The position numbers were made by a program, and so were the translations under genes. The notes under the pieces were generated by a model, which was not told the origin of the DNA, made no database searches, and saw only the letters and a program-made list of their open reading frames with translations. A stretch of DNA of 64,000 bases, from NCBI GenBank assembly GCA_963708805.1, contig CAVPUA010000003.1:2604001-2668000 (forward strand), written 5' to 3'. Of the stretch, positions 31,058-39,759 are shown piece after piece (position 1 is the first letter of the stretch; each line of letters begins with the position of its first letter). This DNA comes from CAVPUA01 sp963708805 (lineage in GTDB: Bacteria > Actinomycetota > Actinomycetes > Mycobacteriales > Jatrophihabitantaceae).

Positions 31058-32343
31058 GCCCGAACCCCCGTCACGAGAGCCCCGTCGAGGACGGTCGGAC
31101 GACCGCGCAGGATCGTCGCGACCACCCGGCCGGGCAGCGTCAGGCCGGCGAACGGGGTGTTGCGCGACTTGGAAGCGAGGCCGGCCGCCGACACCGTCCA
31201 GCGGGCGTCCGGATCGACCAGCACGAGGTTGGCCGGCTCGCCGACCGCGATCGGGCCGGCCGTGATCGGCCAGGCCGCCGATCCGGGCCGGCGCGACGCT
31301 CATCCGGTCGGCGATCCCGCGCCAGTCGAGCCGGTCGCCCATCGACTCGATGACCACGCAGAGGGCGGTCTGCAGCCCGAGCATGCCGGGCAAGGCGGCC
31401 CCCCACTCGGTCTCCTTGTCCTCGAGCGCGTGCGGCGCGTGGTCGGTGGCGACGCAGTCGATCGTGCCGTCGGCCAGCCCCGCGCGCAGCGCCTCGACGT
31501 CGGCGGCCGTGCGCAGCGGCGGGTTGACCTTGAAGACCGGGTCGTAGCTCTCGGCCCGATCGTCGGTCAGCAGCAGGTGGTGCGGGGTGACCTCGGCCGT
31601 GACCTTCCAGCCCTTGCTCTTGGCCCAGCGCAGGATCTCGACCGAACCGGCGGTCGAGACGTGGCAGACGTGCAGGCGCGAGTCGACGTGCCCGGCCAGC
31701 AGCACGTCGCGGGCGATGATCGCCTCTTCGGCCGCGGCCGGCCAACCGGCCAGTCCGAGGCGCGCCGACACCACGCCCTCGTTCATCTGGGCGCCGGCGG
31801 TCAGCCGCGGCTCCTCGGCGTGCTGGGCGATCACCCCGTCGAACGCCTTCACGTACTCCAGCGCGCGACGCATCAGCACCGGATCGGCGACGCACGAGCC
31901 GTCGTCGGAGAAGACCCTTACCTTTGCCGCGGAATCGGCCATCGCGCCGAGCTCGGCCAGCTGCTAGCCCGGCCCGGCCGACGCGTCACCGCGCCGATCG
32001 GCTGGACGTCGACCAGGCCGTGCTCGCGACCCAGGCGCCAGACCTGCTCGACGACGCCGGCGGTGTCGGCGACCGGATCGGTGTTGGGCATCGCGAACAC
32101 CGCGGTGTAGCCGCCGAGCGCGGCCGCCGCCGATCCGGTCTCGACCGTCTCGGCGTCCTCGCGACCCGGCTCGCGCAGATGGGTGTGCAGGTCGACCAGG
32201 CCCGGCAGCAGCACGGCTCCCGCCACCGTCGATCACCTCGTCGCCGACCGAGCGCCGGATCCGATCGCGGCGATCACGCCGTCGTCGATCAGGACATCGA
32301 CCGCGTCCTCGCCGTAGGGCCGGACGTTGCGCAGCAGCAGCAC
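31054..32343 (-). CDS. pyrC: Dihydroorotase (four or more frame breaks)
   Basis: Cyclises carbamoyl aspartate to dihydroorotate. The zinc-site HxH is in LPGLVDLHTHLREPG. YTAVFAMPNTDPVADTA, the FSDDG loop and CVATDHAPHALEDKE (catalytic Asp) follow, and the C-terminus has NTPFAGLTLPGRV. GTG 32343 abuts the pyrB stop directly. The frame changes near 32265, 32235, 31965 and at 31252 (CCC G ATC, unambiguous). The near-32265 and 31965 sites each need either two insertions or one deletion. Corrected length is about 428 residues. Confidence 0.92.
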
Positions 32344-33289
32344 TCACGCTTCGGACCCCCCGAGCAGGAGGTACAGGACAGCCATCCGTACCGACACCCC
32401 GTTCGTCACCTGTTCCACGATCGTCGAGCGCTTCGGGTCGTCGGCCACCTCGGCCGCGATCTCCATGCCCCGGTTCATCGGGCCCGGGTGCATCACGATG
32501 GCGTCGGCCGGCAGCGCGTCCATCCGGCGCTGATCGAGGCCGTAGCGCCGCGAGTACTCGCGCGCCGACGGGAAGTAGGACGCGTTCATCCGTTCGTGCT
32601 GCACGCGCAGCATCATCACGACATCGGACTCGGGCAGCACGTCGTCGAGGTCATAGCTCACCGTGAGCCGGCCAGTCTCGACCCCGACGGGCAGCAGCGT
32701 CGGCGGGGCGACCAGGGTGACGCGGCGCGCCGAGGGTCTGCAGCAGCAGCACGTTCGAGCGAGCCACCCGCGAGTGCAGCACGTCGCCGACGATCGTCAC
32801 CCGCAGGCCGTCCAGATCGCCCTCGCCGTGGCGCAGCCGCCGCCGCATGGTGAACGCGTCGAGCAGCGCCTGGGTCGGGTGCTCGTGGGTGCCGTCGCCG
32901 GCGTTGATCACGCTGCCCCGCACCCAGCTGGCCAGCCGCACCGCCGCGCCCGAGTACGAGTGCCGGATCACGACGGCGTCGGCGCCCATCGCCTCGAGGG
33001 TCAGGGCGGTGTCCTTGAGCGACTCGCCCTTCGACACGCTCGAACCCTTGGCCGAGAAGTTGACGACGTCGGCCGACAGGCGCTTGGCCGCCAGCTCGAA
33101 CGACGTTCGGGTTCGCGTGGAGTCCTCGTAGAAGAGGTTGACGACGGTCCGTCCGCGCAGCGGAGGCAGCTTCTTCACCTCGCGCCCGGCCAGCGAGCGG
33201 TCGAGTTCCTCGGCCGTGTCGAGGATCGACAGCGCATCGGCGCGGTCAAGATCGCCGGCCGACAGCAGATGCTTGATCATGTCTTTCAC
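32344..33289 (-). CDS. pyrB: Aspartate carbamoyltransferase catalytic subunit (one frame break)
   Basis: Condenses carbamoyl phosphate and aspartate. The phosphate-binding loop is YEDSTRTRTSFELAAKRL. HEHPTQALLDAFTM, the aspartate region PESDVVMMLRVQHERM and the late HPGPMNRGMEI are all present. One extra base near 32733 separates the two domains; correction gives LGARVTLVAPPTLLP. Corrected length is about 315 residues. GTG 33289 overlaps the pyrR stop as GTGA. No pyrI regulatory subunit is present, as expected in actinobacteria. Confidence 0.94.
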
Positions 33290-33957
33290 CCGTCGTCGAG
33301 TCTCCCGTCGTCGAGCCAGACGCCGTCCTCGCCGTCGGTCTCGTGCAGACGCACCCGAACGCTCTGATCCAGTGCGGTCGGCAGGTTCTTGCCGACGTAG
33401 TCGGCCCGGATCGGCAGCTCGCGATGACCGCGATCGACGAGAACGGCCAGCTGCACCGAGCGCGGCCGGCCGAGGTCCTTCACGCGTCGAGCGCGGCGCG
33501 GATCGTGCGGCCGGAGAAGAGGACGTCGTCGACCAGGATCACGCAGCGCCCGGTGATGCCGCCGTCGGGCTCGACGGTGCTGGTCGAGCGCCCGGACGCC
33601 GCGCAGGCGCAGATCGTCGCGGTAGAGGGTGATGTCGAGCGAGCCGACCGGCAGCGCCAGGGCCGGATCGAAGTCGGCGACGCGCTCGGCCAGCCGACGC
33701 GCCAGCGGGACGCCGCGGCTGGGGATGCCGAGCAGCACGCAGGGGGCCTCGGTCTTCGCGCAACGTTCGAGGATCTGGTGGGCGAGCCGGTCGACCGTCC
33801 GCGCGAGGCGGCGCTGTCCAGTACCGGCGGCTCGAGCGACGGCGGGGGCATCGGCGACGCCGGAAGCACTGGCAAACACAGCGCCGGGAATGCCCGGATC
33901 GGGCGCAAGCCCAGAGGTCTCCTGAGCAGCGTTCAGCGCGTCGGTCACATCACTCAC
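33286..33957 (-). CDS. pyrR: PyrR bifunctional regulator / uracil phosphoribosyltransferase (two frame breaks)
   Basis: RNA-binding regulator of pyr genes with a phosphoribosyltransferase fold. Signs are RRLARTVDRLAHQILER, LLGIPSRGVPLARRLAE, the flexible loop DITLYRDDLRLRG and the PRPP motif CVILVDDVLFSGRTIRAALDA, then LGRPRSVQLAVLVDRGHRELPIRADYVGKNLPT. The first 45 residues form a variable extension. Breaks near 33590 (one base extra) and 33497 (one base apparently lost). GTG 33957 has AAGGA eight bases upstream, and that Shine-Dalgarno sequence is part of the hairpin described separately. It is first in the pyr operon and divergent from bldD. Confidence 0.93.
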   Translation of the reverse strand: MSDVTDALNAAQETSGLAPDPGIPGAVFASASGVADAPAVARAAGTGQRRLARTVDRLAHQILERCAKTEAPCVLLGIPSRGVPLARRLAERVADFDPALALPVGSLDITLYRDDLRLRGVRALDQHRRARRRHHRALRDPGRRRPLLRPHDPRRARRVKDLGRPRSVQLAVLVDRGHRELPIRADYVGKNLPTALDQSVRVRLHETDGEDGVWLDDGRLDDG

Positions 33958-33965
33958 CTTGGGCT

Positions 33966-34000
33966 TCCTTGTCCGCCTCGCGGGACGGGCCTTTAAAGGA
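33966..34000 (-). promoter_or_regulatory. PyrR-binding RNA hairpin over the pyrR ribosome binding site
   Basis: Minus-strand leader RNA reads TCCTT (34000-33996), then GTCC (33986-33983), the loop CGCGAGGC, GGAC (33974-33971) and AAGGA (33970-33966). The two nested stems and the CGAGG-type loop match the PyrR anti-antiterminator consensus. The closing AAGGA strand is also the Shine-Dalgarno sequence of pyrR, so PyrR-UMP binding would block translation initiation, as shown for mycobacterial pyrR leaders. No downstream terminator is visible, which favours translational control. Confidence 0.75.
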
Positions 34001-34016
34001 TGTCCGGTCCACGTTC

Positions 34017-34045
34017 ACGATAGCAGCGCGCGATCGCCGCTCGAA
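34017..34045 (-). promoter_or_regulatory. Putative pyr operon promoter
   Basis: TTCGAG (34045-34040) and TATCGT (34022-34017) are 17 nt apart on the minus strand. Transcription from about 34010 would give a leader of roughly 50 nt that begins just before the PyrR hairpin. Confidence 0.5.
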
Positions 34046-34089
34046 TGACGCGGCGACACTGCGCCGGCACGAAACACGCCCGTCGATCG

Positions 34090-34118
34090 TTGACCCGGCG
34101 AACACGAAGCGTTACCGT
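34090..34118 (+). promoter_or_regulatory. Putative bldD promoter
   Basis: TTGACC (34090-34095) and TACCGT (34113-34118) are 17 bp apart, close to the vegetative sigma consensus. It would leave a leader of about 120 nt before bldD. It is arranged back-to-back with the pyr promoter in a 286-bp intergenic region. Confidence 0.55.
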
Positions 34119-34243
34119 CACGGCAGAACGAACGCACGGAAATCCCGAAACTCGGGCGACGCAATGATTACTTTGGAGACGCACTGTGACCGATGACGGC
34201 AACGTCGAGACCATGAGCCTCGCTGATCGGAGACGCAAAGCCG

Positions 34244-34771
34244 GTGGTGGACGAGGTCGACGAGGTATCGGCCGGCCGCGAATACGCCAAGGCGCTCGGC
34301 GCTCGGCTGCGCTCGATCCGCGGCCAGCAGCACCTGTCGCTGCACGGGGTGGAGCGCAAGTCGAACGGTCGCTGGAAGGCGGTCGTGATCGGCTCCTACG
34401 AGCGCGGCGATCGAGCCGTCTCCGTTCAGCGACTGGCCGAGCTGGCCGATTTCTACGGCGTGCCGGTCAGCGAACTGCTGCCCTCGGAGCGCTCGTCGAG
34501 TTCGAGCGGCGGCCCGATGCCCAACAAGATCGTCATCAACCTGGAGCGCCTGCAGCAGGTCCCGCGCGACGAGGCCGGCCCGCTGCTGCGCTTCACCTCG
34601 GCGATCCAGCGCGAGCGCGGCGACTACGGCAACCGGGTGCTCTCGATCCGCTCCGACGACCTGCGCTCGCTGGCGATCATGTACGACACATCGGTCGAGT
34701 CGCTCACGGCTCAGCTGGTCAAGTGGCAGGTGCTGGCCGCCACGTCGCTCATCCTCGACGGCGCCCCGTAA
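34244..34771 (+). CDS. bldD: Developmental regulator BldD
   Basis: Transcription factor that uses cyclic di-GMP to dimerise and repress developmental genes in Streptomyces. Intact, 175 residues. The N-terminal helix-turn-helix has LGARLRSIRGQQHLSLHGVE and WKAVVIGSYERGDRAVSVQRLAELADFYGVP. The C-terminal domain keeps both ligand motifs, R125-G126-D127 and R136-S-D-D139, so c-di-GMP binding should be retained. GTG 34244 or 34247 is the likely start, with GGAG somewhat far upstream. Its position next to pyrR is conserved in actinobacteria, but in Streptomyces nusB-efp follows at once, whereas here about 13 kb intervenes. Confidence 0.93.
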   Translation: MVDEVDEVSAGREYAKALGARLRSIRGQQHLSLHGVERKSNGRWKAVVIGSYERGDRAVSVQRLAELADFYGVPVSELLPSERSSSSSGGPMPNKIVINLERLQQVPRDEAGPLLRFTSAIQRERGDYGNRVLSIRSDDLRSLAIMYDTSVESLTAQLVKWQVLAATSLILDGAP

Positions 34772-34808
34772 CCCGATTCTCGAACGTTCTCTGCGACTTT
34801 CCCGCGCC

Positions 34809-34837
34809 TGTCGATTTCGGCGTCGCCCGTTCGACGC
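34809..34837 (+). promoter_or_regulatory. Putative ECF42-type promoter
   Basis: TGTCGA (34809-34814) and CGACGC (34832-34837) are 17 bp apart, followed by a leader of about 35 nt and GAAGGAG before ATG 34877. As I recall it, the published ECF42 target consensus is TGTCGA at -35 and a CGA/CGTC-like -10. If so, the sigma factor at 35315 drives its own DGPF-sigma unit. Confidence 0.5.
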
Positions 34838-34876
34838 ATGGGCAAGAGCAGGAACATCGAGTTGAAGGAGAACGTC

Positions 34877-35255
34877 ATGCGATTCCTCGCGTACACCCTC
34901 GGCCAAGAGCAGCCCATGGAGCCGCCGAGCCCCGAGCTGATGCAGCAGATGGACGACCTCGTCGAGGAGGCGACCAAGGCCGGCGTCATGCTCGCCACCG
35001 GCGGCGTCGCGCCCCTGGCCGAGAAGACCGTCGTCAGCCTCACAGACGGCCAGGTCACCGTGACCGACGGCCCGTTCACCGAAGCGAAGGAACTGGTCGG
35101 CGGCTGGGCGTTGATCGAGGTCCGCGACAGGGACTGAGGCGATCGAGTGGACCCGCCGCTTCCTCGCCATCGTCGGCGGCGGCGAAACGATCCTCCGACA
35201 GACATTCGGGCCAGGCGACGAACTGCCGCCGGGCTGGCACGAGACCCAAGCCTGA
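34877..35255 (+). CDS. DGPF-type YCII-domain protein (one frame break)
   Basis: About 125 residues. The family name motif DGPFTEAKELVGG is at about residues 66-78, after FLAYTLGQEQ and GVMLATGGVAPLAEK. An extra T at 35135 (GAC T GAG) creates an in-frame TGA; removing it continues the reading as RDEAIEWTRRFLAIVGGGE and ends at PGWHETQA, as in homologs. ATG 34877 has GGAG eight bases upstream. DGPF proteins are the constant neighbours and regulon members of ECF42 sigma factors. Their biochemical activity is unknown, though a role in antibiotic tolerance has been suggested. Confidence 0.88.
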
Positions 35256-35314
35256 CGCACCGGCGACGGGGCCGTCCATTCGGGCGGCCCCGTTCGATCG
35301 TCGGTCACCGGCAG

Positions 35315-36611
35315 GTGATCTCATCGAGGCATGCCCTCGAGTCGGTCCCCCGCGCGATCGACACGGTCGTCCGCCTCGAGTACGCCCGGCTCGTCGGTGG
35401 CCTGGCCCGGTTCGCGGGCGGCGATGTCGGCCTGGCCGAAGAGCTGGCCCAGGACGCGGTGGTTGCCGCCCTCGAGCAGTGGCCGACCGAGGGCGTTCCG
35501 CGCAATCCCGGTGCGTGGCTCATGACGGTAGCCAAGCGGCGGGCGGTCGACCTCTTCCGTCGCAACGACGCGCTACGGGGCAAGTACGCCGAGCTGGTGC
35601 GTCATCTGGAGATCGACGCCCCGAACGGGATCACCGCCGAGACACCCGACTTCGACCGGGCCTTCGGCGACGAGATCGACGACGACGTACTGCGCCTGAC
35701 CTTCATCGCCTGCCACCCGATCCTGGCCGTGCCGGCCCGGGTCGCGTTGACCCTGCGCCTCGTCGGCGGCCTCACCACGACCGAGATCGCCCGCGCGTAC
35801 CTGGTGCCCGAGCCGACTGTCGCCCAACGCATCGTGCGGGCCAAGAAGGCGCTGACCGCGGCCGGAGTGCCGTTCGAGGTGCCGACCGGTGACGATCGTG
35901 CCGCTCGGCTGAAGTCGGTGCTCGAGGTCATCTACCTGATCTACAACGAGGGCTACTCGGCCACGGCCGGCGACGACTGGATGCGGCCCGAACTGTGCGC
36001 CGACGCCCTGCGGCTCGGACGCGGCCTGGCCTCGTTGATGCCCGACGAGGCCGAAGCTCACGGCTTGACGGCGCTCATGGAGATCCAGTCATCACGGGCG
36101 GCCGCACGCACCGGGCCGAGCGGTGAGCCCATCCTGCTGCTGGATCAGAATCGGTCTCACTGGGACCGGTTGCTCATCAACCGCGGGCTGGCCGCCCTCG
36201 ACCGAGCCGTCGAACTGGGCGGGGCGCGCGGGCCGTACACCTTGCAGGCGGCGATCGCGGCCTGCCATGCCCGAGCGTTCCGCGCCGACGAGACCGACTG
36301 GCCCCGCATCACCTCGCTCTACGGCGAGCTGGTCCAGGTGCTGCCCTCCCCCGTCGTCGAGCTGAACCGGGCCGTCGCGGTGTCGATGTCACACGGGCCG
36401 CAAGCCGGGCTCGATCTCGTGGATCGACTGGGCACAGAACCGACCATGGCGCGCTATCACCTGTTGCCCAGCGTGCGCGGAGACCTGCTCCTACGCCTCG
36501 GTCGCTCGGCCGAGGCCAGACGCGAGTTCGAGCGAGCGGCGCGAGCTGAGCACCAATGCCCGGGAACGCGAGCTGTCGCTCTCGCGAGCGCGCGCTGCCC
36601 ACTCTGAGTGA
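35315..36611 (+). CDS. RNA polymerase sigma factor, ECF42 group with C-terminal DUF6596
   Basis: About 431 residues. Region 2 shows EYARLVGGLARFAGGDVGLAEELAQDAVVAALEQWP and NPGAWLMTVAKRRAVD. Region 4 is RVALTLRLVGGLTTTEIARAYLVPEPTVAQRIVRAKKAL. A long C-terminal extension carries IYLIYNEGYSATAG, ALRLGRGLASLMPDEAEAHGLTALM and SHWDRLLINRGLAAL, the DUF6596/TPR-like region of ECF42. No anti-sigma gene is adjacent, consistent with control through the extension. The start GTG 35315 is tentative. One indel near 36543 probably alters the last 20 residues, giving a true stop at 36609. Confidence 0.9.
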
Positions 36612-36870
36612 TGGGTACGGCGAACTCACCGTGTGTGATCAGCGCCGACCTGTGTCGCGGAGAGCGATGAATAACGACCACGCTCAGTAAAAGTTACGAC
36701 CGCTTCTTAACAAGTTCTGCGTTGTTTGCCAGATTCACGGCATAATTTGTCGGATTTATTAAAATAACTCTGTGTGTTGAAGGGGTTTGCTAATGACTGC
36801 GATGGCGCTAAGATCGTCACGACTTCAAGGTTTGGCCCGGGGGAAAGTTCGGCTCTACCCGCACCGTCCG
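36612..36870 (+). other. AT-rich regulatory stretch upstream of the LuxR-type gene
   Basis: About 36660-36830 is strikingly AT-rich for this genome, with runs such as GGATTTATTAAAATAACT. No coding pattern is convincing. A possible promoter is TTGCTA (36787-36792) with TAAGAT (36809-36814), 16 bp apart. Downstream is a small perfect hairpin, GACGCTC (36877-36883) with GAGCGTC (36893-36899). Such AT islands often bind Lsr2-like silencers. The rest of the 393-bp gap holds the tandem repeat described next. Confidence 0.45.
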
Positions 36871-36913
36871 TGACGCGACGCTCCGCCCCCGAGAGCGTCT
36901 CGGCACCCACTGA

Positions 36914-36967
36914 ACAGCACTGCATTTCGTGACAGCACTGCATTTCGTGACAGCACTGCATTTCGTG
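36914..36967. repeat. Three perfect tandem copies of an 18-bp unit
   Basis: ACAGCACTGCATTTCGTG occurs three times head to tail, at 36914, 36932 and 36950, about 40 bp before the start of the LuxR-type gene. The copies are identical. They may be binding sites for a regulator or a recent slippage expansion. Confidence 0.85.
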
Positions 36968-37004
36968 CCGGCCCTCGGGCCGGCTGACTGCTCCGGGGGC
37001 AGAC

Positions 37005-37745
37005 ATGACGAACGGCTCAGACGAAGCATCACTGCATCTCCTCGCTCCGAGTCAGAAGGCAACGCCGACGGCGCGAATCCGGCTGATGATCGTGGACGAG
37101 CACCCGCTCGTGCGCTGGGCCCTCACCCAGATCGCCGGCGACCAGGCCGACATCCTCGTCGTGGGCGAGGTGGCCAATGCCGGCGAAGGTGTGAATCAGG
37201 CCTTCGCCTTCAAGCCCGACGTCGTGACCGTCGACTGCTCGCAGCCCAACAGCGACGGATGGCTGCTCGTGCGCAATCTGCGCGACTCGAGCCCAACCCT
37301 CGGCATCGTCGTGCTGACCGCGTCCGGCACCGACGACGAGTTGTTCCGGGCCCTGGACGCCGGCGCCTCGGCGTTCGTCGCCAAGTCGGCGCCCATCGTC
37401 GAGGTGATCAGCGCGATCCGGCACTCGGCGTTCGCGTCGGGCTCGTTCAGCGCGGCCGGCCTCGCCGTTGCGCTGCGCCGCCGCCGCGAGACCAGCCAGC
37501 GCACCGCGCTGAGCGCTCGCGAGGCGCAGATCCTGCTGCTGCTGCACGACGGCATGTCGGTGCCCATGATCGCCAAGGAGCTCTACGTGAGCCTCTCGAC
37601 GGCCAAGACGTACGTGGCCCGGCTGTACGACAAGCTCGGCGCTCGCAACCGGGCCCAGGCCCTCATGAGCGCCGTCCGCCTCGGCCTGTTCGAGGACTAC
37701 CGGGCTGACAGTGCGAACGGTGAGCTCGTCGAAGCCGTCGGCTGA
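37005..37745 (+). CDS. NarL/LuxR-family response regulator
   Basis: 246 residues, intact. The receiver domain has the acidic pair in LMIVDEHPLVRWAL, the phospho-acceptor Asp in PDVVTVDCSQPNSDGW, the Thr in VVLTASG and the Lys in AFVAKSAP. The C-terminal LuxR helix-turn-helix is LSAREAQILLLLHDGMSVPMIAKELYVSLSTAKTYVARLYDKLGARNRAQAL. All phosphorylation residues are kept, so control by a histidine kinase is likely, but none is encoded nearby. It precedes the Tad pilus locus and is a candidate regulator of it. ATG 37005 has GGGGG six bases upstream. Confidence 0.92.
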   Translation: MTNGSDEASLHLLAPSQKATPTARIRLMIVDEHPLVRWALTQIAGDQADILVVGEVANAGEGVNQAFAFKPDVVTVDCSQPNSDGWLLVRNLRDSSPTLGIVVLTASGTDDELFRALDAGASAFVAKSAPIVEVISAIRHSAFASGSFSAAGLAVALRRRRETSQRTALSAREAQILLLLHDGMSVPMIAKELYVSLSTAKTYVARLYDKLGARNRAQALMSAVRLGLFEDYRADSANGELVEAVG

Positions 37746-37773
37746 TCCTGCTCTTCCCCACTACCGACCTGGT

Positions 37774-37851
37774 ACCAACGCGAGTGGCCGATCCCGGCCC
37801 GAGTGGTCAGCTGTACATGACCACTCGGGCCAGGATCGGCCACTCGTTGGT
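37774..37851. terminator. Long bidirectional hairpin between convergent genes
   Basis: Arms of about 35 nt (37774-37809 and 37818-37851) pair across an 8-nt loop with only one bulged C and one mismatch. It sits between the stop of the LuxR-type gene (plus) and the stop of tadC (minus), where it can terminate both. No T run follows. Confidence 0.75.
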
Positions 37852-37874
37852 TTGCTGGCTGGCCGGGTGAACGG

Positions 37875-38768
37875 CTAGCCGTTCACGCTGTGGAAGAAGC
37901 TCATGATGTGGATCGCGGCCGGTGCCAGGACGACGATGAACATCGCGGGCAGCAGGCAGGTGATCAGCGGCAGCAGGATCTTGACCTGCAGCTTCTGCGC
38001 CTTCTCCTCGGCCCGCTGACGGCGAAGCACCCGCATCTCGTGCGACTGCTCCCGCAGCACCCCGCCGATCGAGATGCCCAGTTCGGAGGACTGGACGATC
38101 GCGGCGACGAAGCGACGCAGCTCGGGCAGGTCGGTGCGCTCGGCCAGCGAACGCAGCGCCTCGATACGGGAGAGGCCGAACTGCATCTCCTGCAGCACGC
38201 GGGCGAACTCGCCCGCGATCGGGCTCTCGAGGTTGCGGGCGACCCGGCTCATCGCCGCGTCGAAACCGAGGCCGGCCTCGACGCCGACGGTCATCATGTC
38301 CATCGCGTCCGGGAGGCCCTTCTGCAGTTCGAGCTGACGCTTCTCGCCCCGGATGTTCACGAACAGGTCGGGAACGAAGAAACCGAACACCCCCAAGACG
38401 ATCGGCGCACCGATGACCGCCAGCGCCCCGTGCTTGGAGCCGAAGAGCAAGCCGAGCACCACACCGGCGATCAGCCCGACGCCCTTCAGCGCCTGCACTC
38501 GTTCCACGGTCCAGCCCGAGGTGTTGCCCGCCTTGTCCAGACGACGCTGCAGGCGGTGCACGTAGTCGCCCGGCGTCAGCTTGGACGTGAGGCCGGCCAG
38601 GCGCCTCATCAGTGACGTCGCCGGCTGTTCACCGCCCACGAATCCGGTCGGAAGGGAGCCACCCTCCGGCACCGCCGGCTGGACGGCCTGACTGCCCACG
38701 GCGGCATAGACGCCCAGGCCGATCGCGCCGGCAATGGCGGCGAGTCCGATGATCAATGCGATTGCCAT
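37875..38768 (-). CDS. tadC: Tad pilus inner-membrane platform protein TadC
   Basis: 297 residues with a T2SSF domain. It has an N-terminal helix (IALIIGLAAIAGAIGLGVYAAV), two central helices (GVVLGLLFG and GAPIVLGVFGFFVPD), the conserved LQKGLPDAMDMMTVGVEAGLGFDAAMSRVARN, GEFARVLQEMQFGLSRIEALRSLAERT, and a C-terminal helix (LLPLITCLLPAMFIVVLAP). TadB and TadC form the platform on which the ATPase acts. ATG 38768 overlaps nothing and lies just after the tadB stop. Intact. It is the last gene of the minus-strand Tad operon. Confidence 0.92.
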   Translation of the reverse strand: MAIALIIGLAAIAGAIGLGVYAAVGSQAVQPAVPEGGSLPTGFVGGEQPATSLMRRLAGLTSKLTPGDYVHRLQRRLDKAGNTSGWTVERVQALKGVGLIAGVVLGLLFGSKHGALAVIGAPIVLGVFGFFVPDLFVNIRGEKRQLELQKGLPDAMDMMTVGVEAGLGFDAAMSRVARNLESPIAGEFARVLQEMQFGLSRIEALRSLAERTDLPELRRFVAAIVQSSELGISIGGVLREQSHEMRVLRRQRAEEKAQKLQVKILLPLITCLLPAMFIVVLAPAAIHIMSFFHSVNG

Positions 38769-38769
38769 G

Positions 38770-39759
38770 TCAGACCTCGATCTTGACGATGCGACTGAGC
38801 CAGAAGGAACCGACGCCGAGCAGCACGATCCCGGCGATGAGCAGGAAGATCCCGACCCCATTGGTGACCAACGGGTTCAGGTAGCCGCGCTTGAACAGGA
38901 GCAGGTAACCGGCAAGGAAGAACGGCAACCCGGTGAGCACCTTGGCCGACAACCGGCCTTCGGCGCTGAGCACCTCGACCTGCCGGTGCAGTTGCACCCG
39001 CTCGCGCATGGTGGCCGCCGTGGTCTGCAGGACCTCGGCCAGGTTTCCGCCGACTTCGCGCGCAGTGCGGATCGCCATGACGACCAGTTCGAGGTCGTAG
39101 CTGCGCAACCGCTTGGCGGCGCTGTCGAGGGCATCCTCCAGCTCGGCGCCGAGCCGGACCTCGGTCAGGACCCGGCCGAACTCACTCGCGGTGGGTTCGT
39201 TGCCCTCGCGGGCAACCGTGCCGATCGCCTGGTTCAGGGTGAACCCGGCTCGCATCGCGCCGGCGACCAGCTGCAGGGCGTCGGGCAGCGCGGCCTCGAA
39301 CGCGCTCGCGCGTCGGCGGATCTTCACACTGATGAACCACCAGCAGCCGAGGGCACCGAGCACGCCGCCGGCGATGAAGCCCAGCGGCGATTTGGCGAGG
39401 AAGGCCACGACCAGGGCCGGGACGAAGAAGGACGCGAGCTGGATGGCCGCCCACTCTTCGGGCCGCATCCGCAACCCGGACCGTTCGAGCTGCGAGACCA
39501 GCCGGGCCCGTTGCCCGCGCGCGCGGACAGCCCGGTCGAGCAATGCGAGCGTCTTGGTCGTGAAGGCACTCTGCGTCGCCTTGACGGCCGTGACGTCCTC
39601 GACCGGGGTGACGGCGCCGATCAGCCGGTAGCGGCCCACCTCGGCGAGCCGGTTCTGCCGTTCGGCGCGCTGGGCCACGGTGGCCGGGTACAGCAGCGCC
39701 GCGAGAGCCACGCCGAGGATGCCGAGGAACACCAGCACGCAGACCACGACGAGGTTCAT
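38770..39759 (-). CDS. tadB: Tad pilus inner-membrane platform protein TadB
   Basis: 329 residues, intact. An N-terminal helix, then FFVPALVVAFLAKSPLGFIAGGVLGALGCWWF, the T2SSF core LPDALQLVAGAMRAGFTLNQAIGTVAREG and EFGRVLTEVRLGAELEDALDSAAKRLRSYDLELVVMAIRTAREVGGNLAEVL, and two terminal helices. It is homologous to TadC and located between cpaF and tadC, as in other Tad loci. ATG 39759 overlaps the cpaF stop as ATGA. Confidence 0.92.
   Translation of the reverse strand: MNLVVVCVLVFLGILGVALAALLYPATVAQRAERQNRLAEVGRYRLIGAVTPVEDVTAVKATQSAFTTKTLALLDRAVRARGQRARLVSQLERSGLRMRPEEWAAIQLASFFVPALVVAFLAKSPLGFIAGGVLGALGCWWFISVKIRRRASAFEAALPDALQLVAGAMRAGFTLNQAIGTVAREGNEPTASEFGRVLTEVRLGAELEDALDSAAKRLRSYDLELVVMAIRTAREVGGNLAEVLQTTAATMRERVQLHRQVEVLSAEGRLSAKVLTGLPFFLAGYLLLFKRGYLNPLVTNGVGIFLLIAGIVLLGVGSFWLSRIVKIEV

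Noticed and set aside
35102..35140. Programmed frameshift at the TGA in the DGPF gene
   Set aside because: GAC-TGA resembles an RF2-like shift site, but no upstream Shine-Dalgarno-like stimulator is evident, and many neighbouring genes have the same kind of insertion without a stop.
36929..37708. Plus-strand reading frame overlapping the LuxR-type gene in another frame
   Set aside because: It starts inside the tandem repeats and has an arginine/alanine-rich composition typical of frame shadows. The response-regulator frame keeps all motifs.
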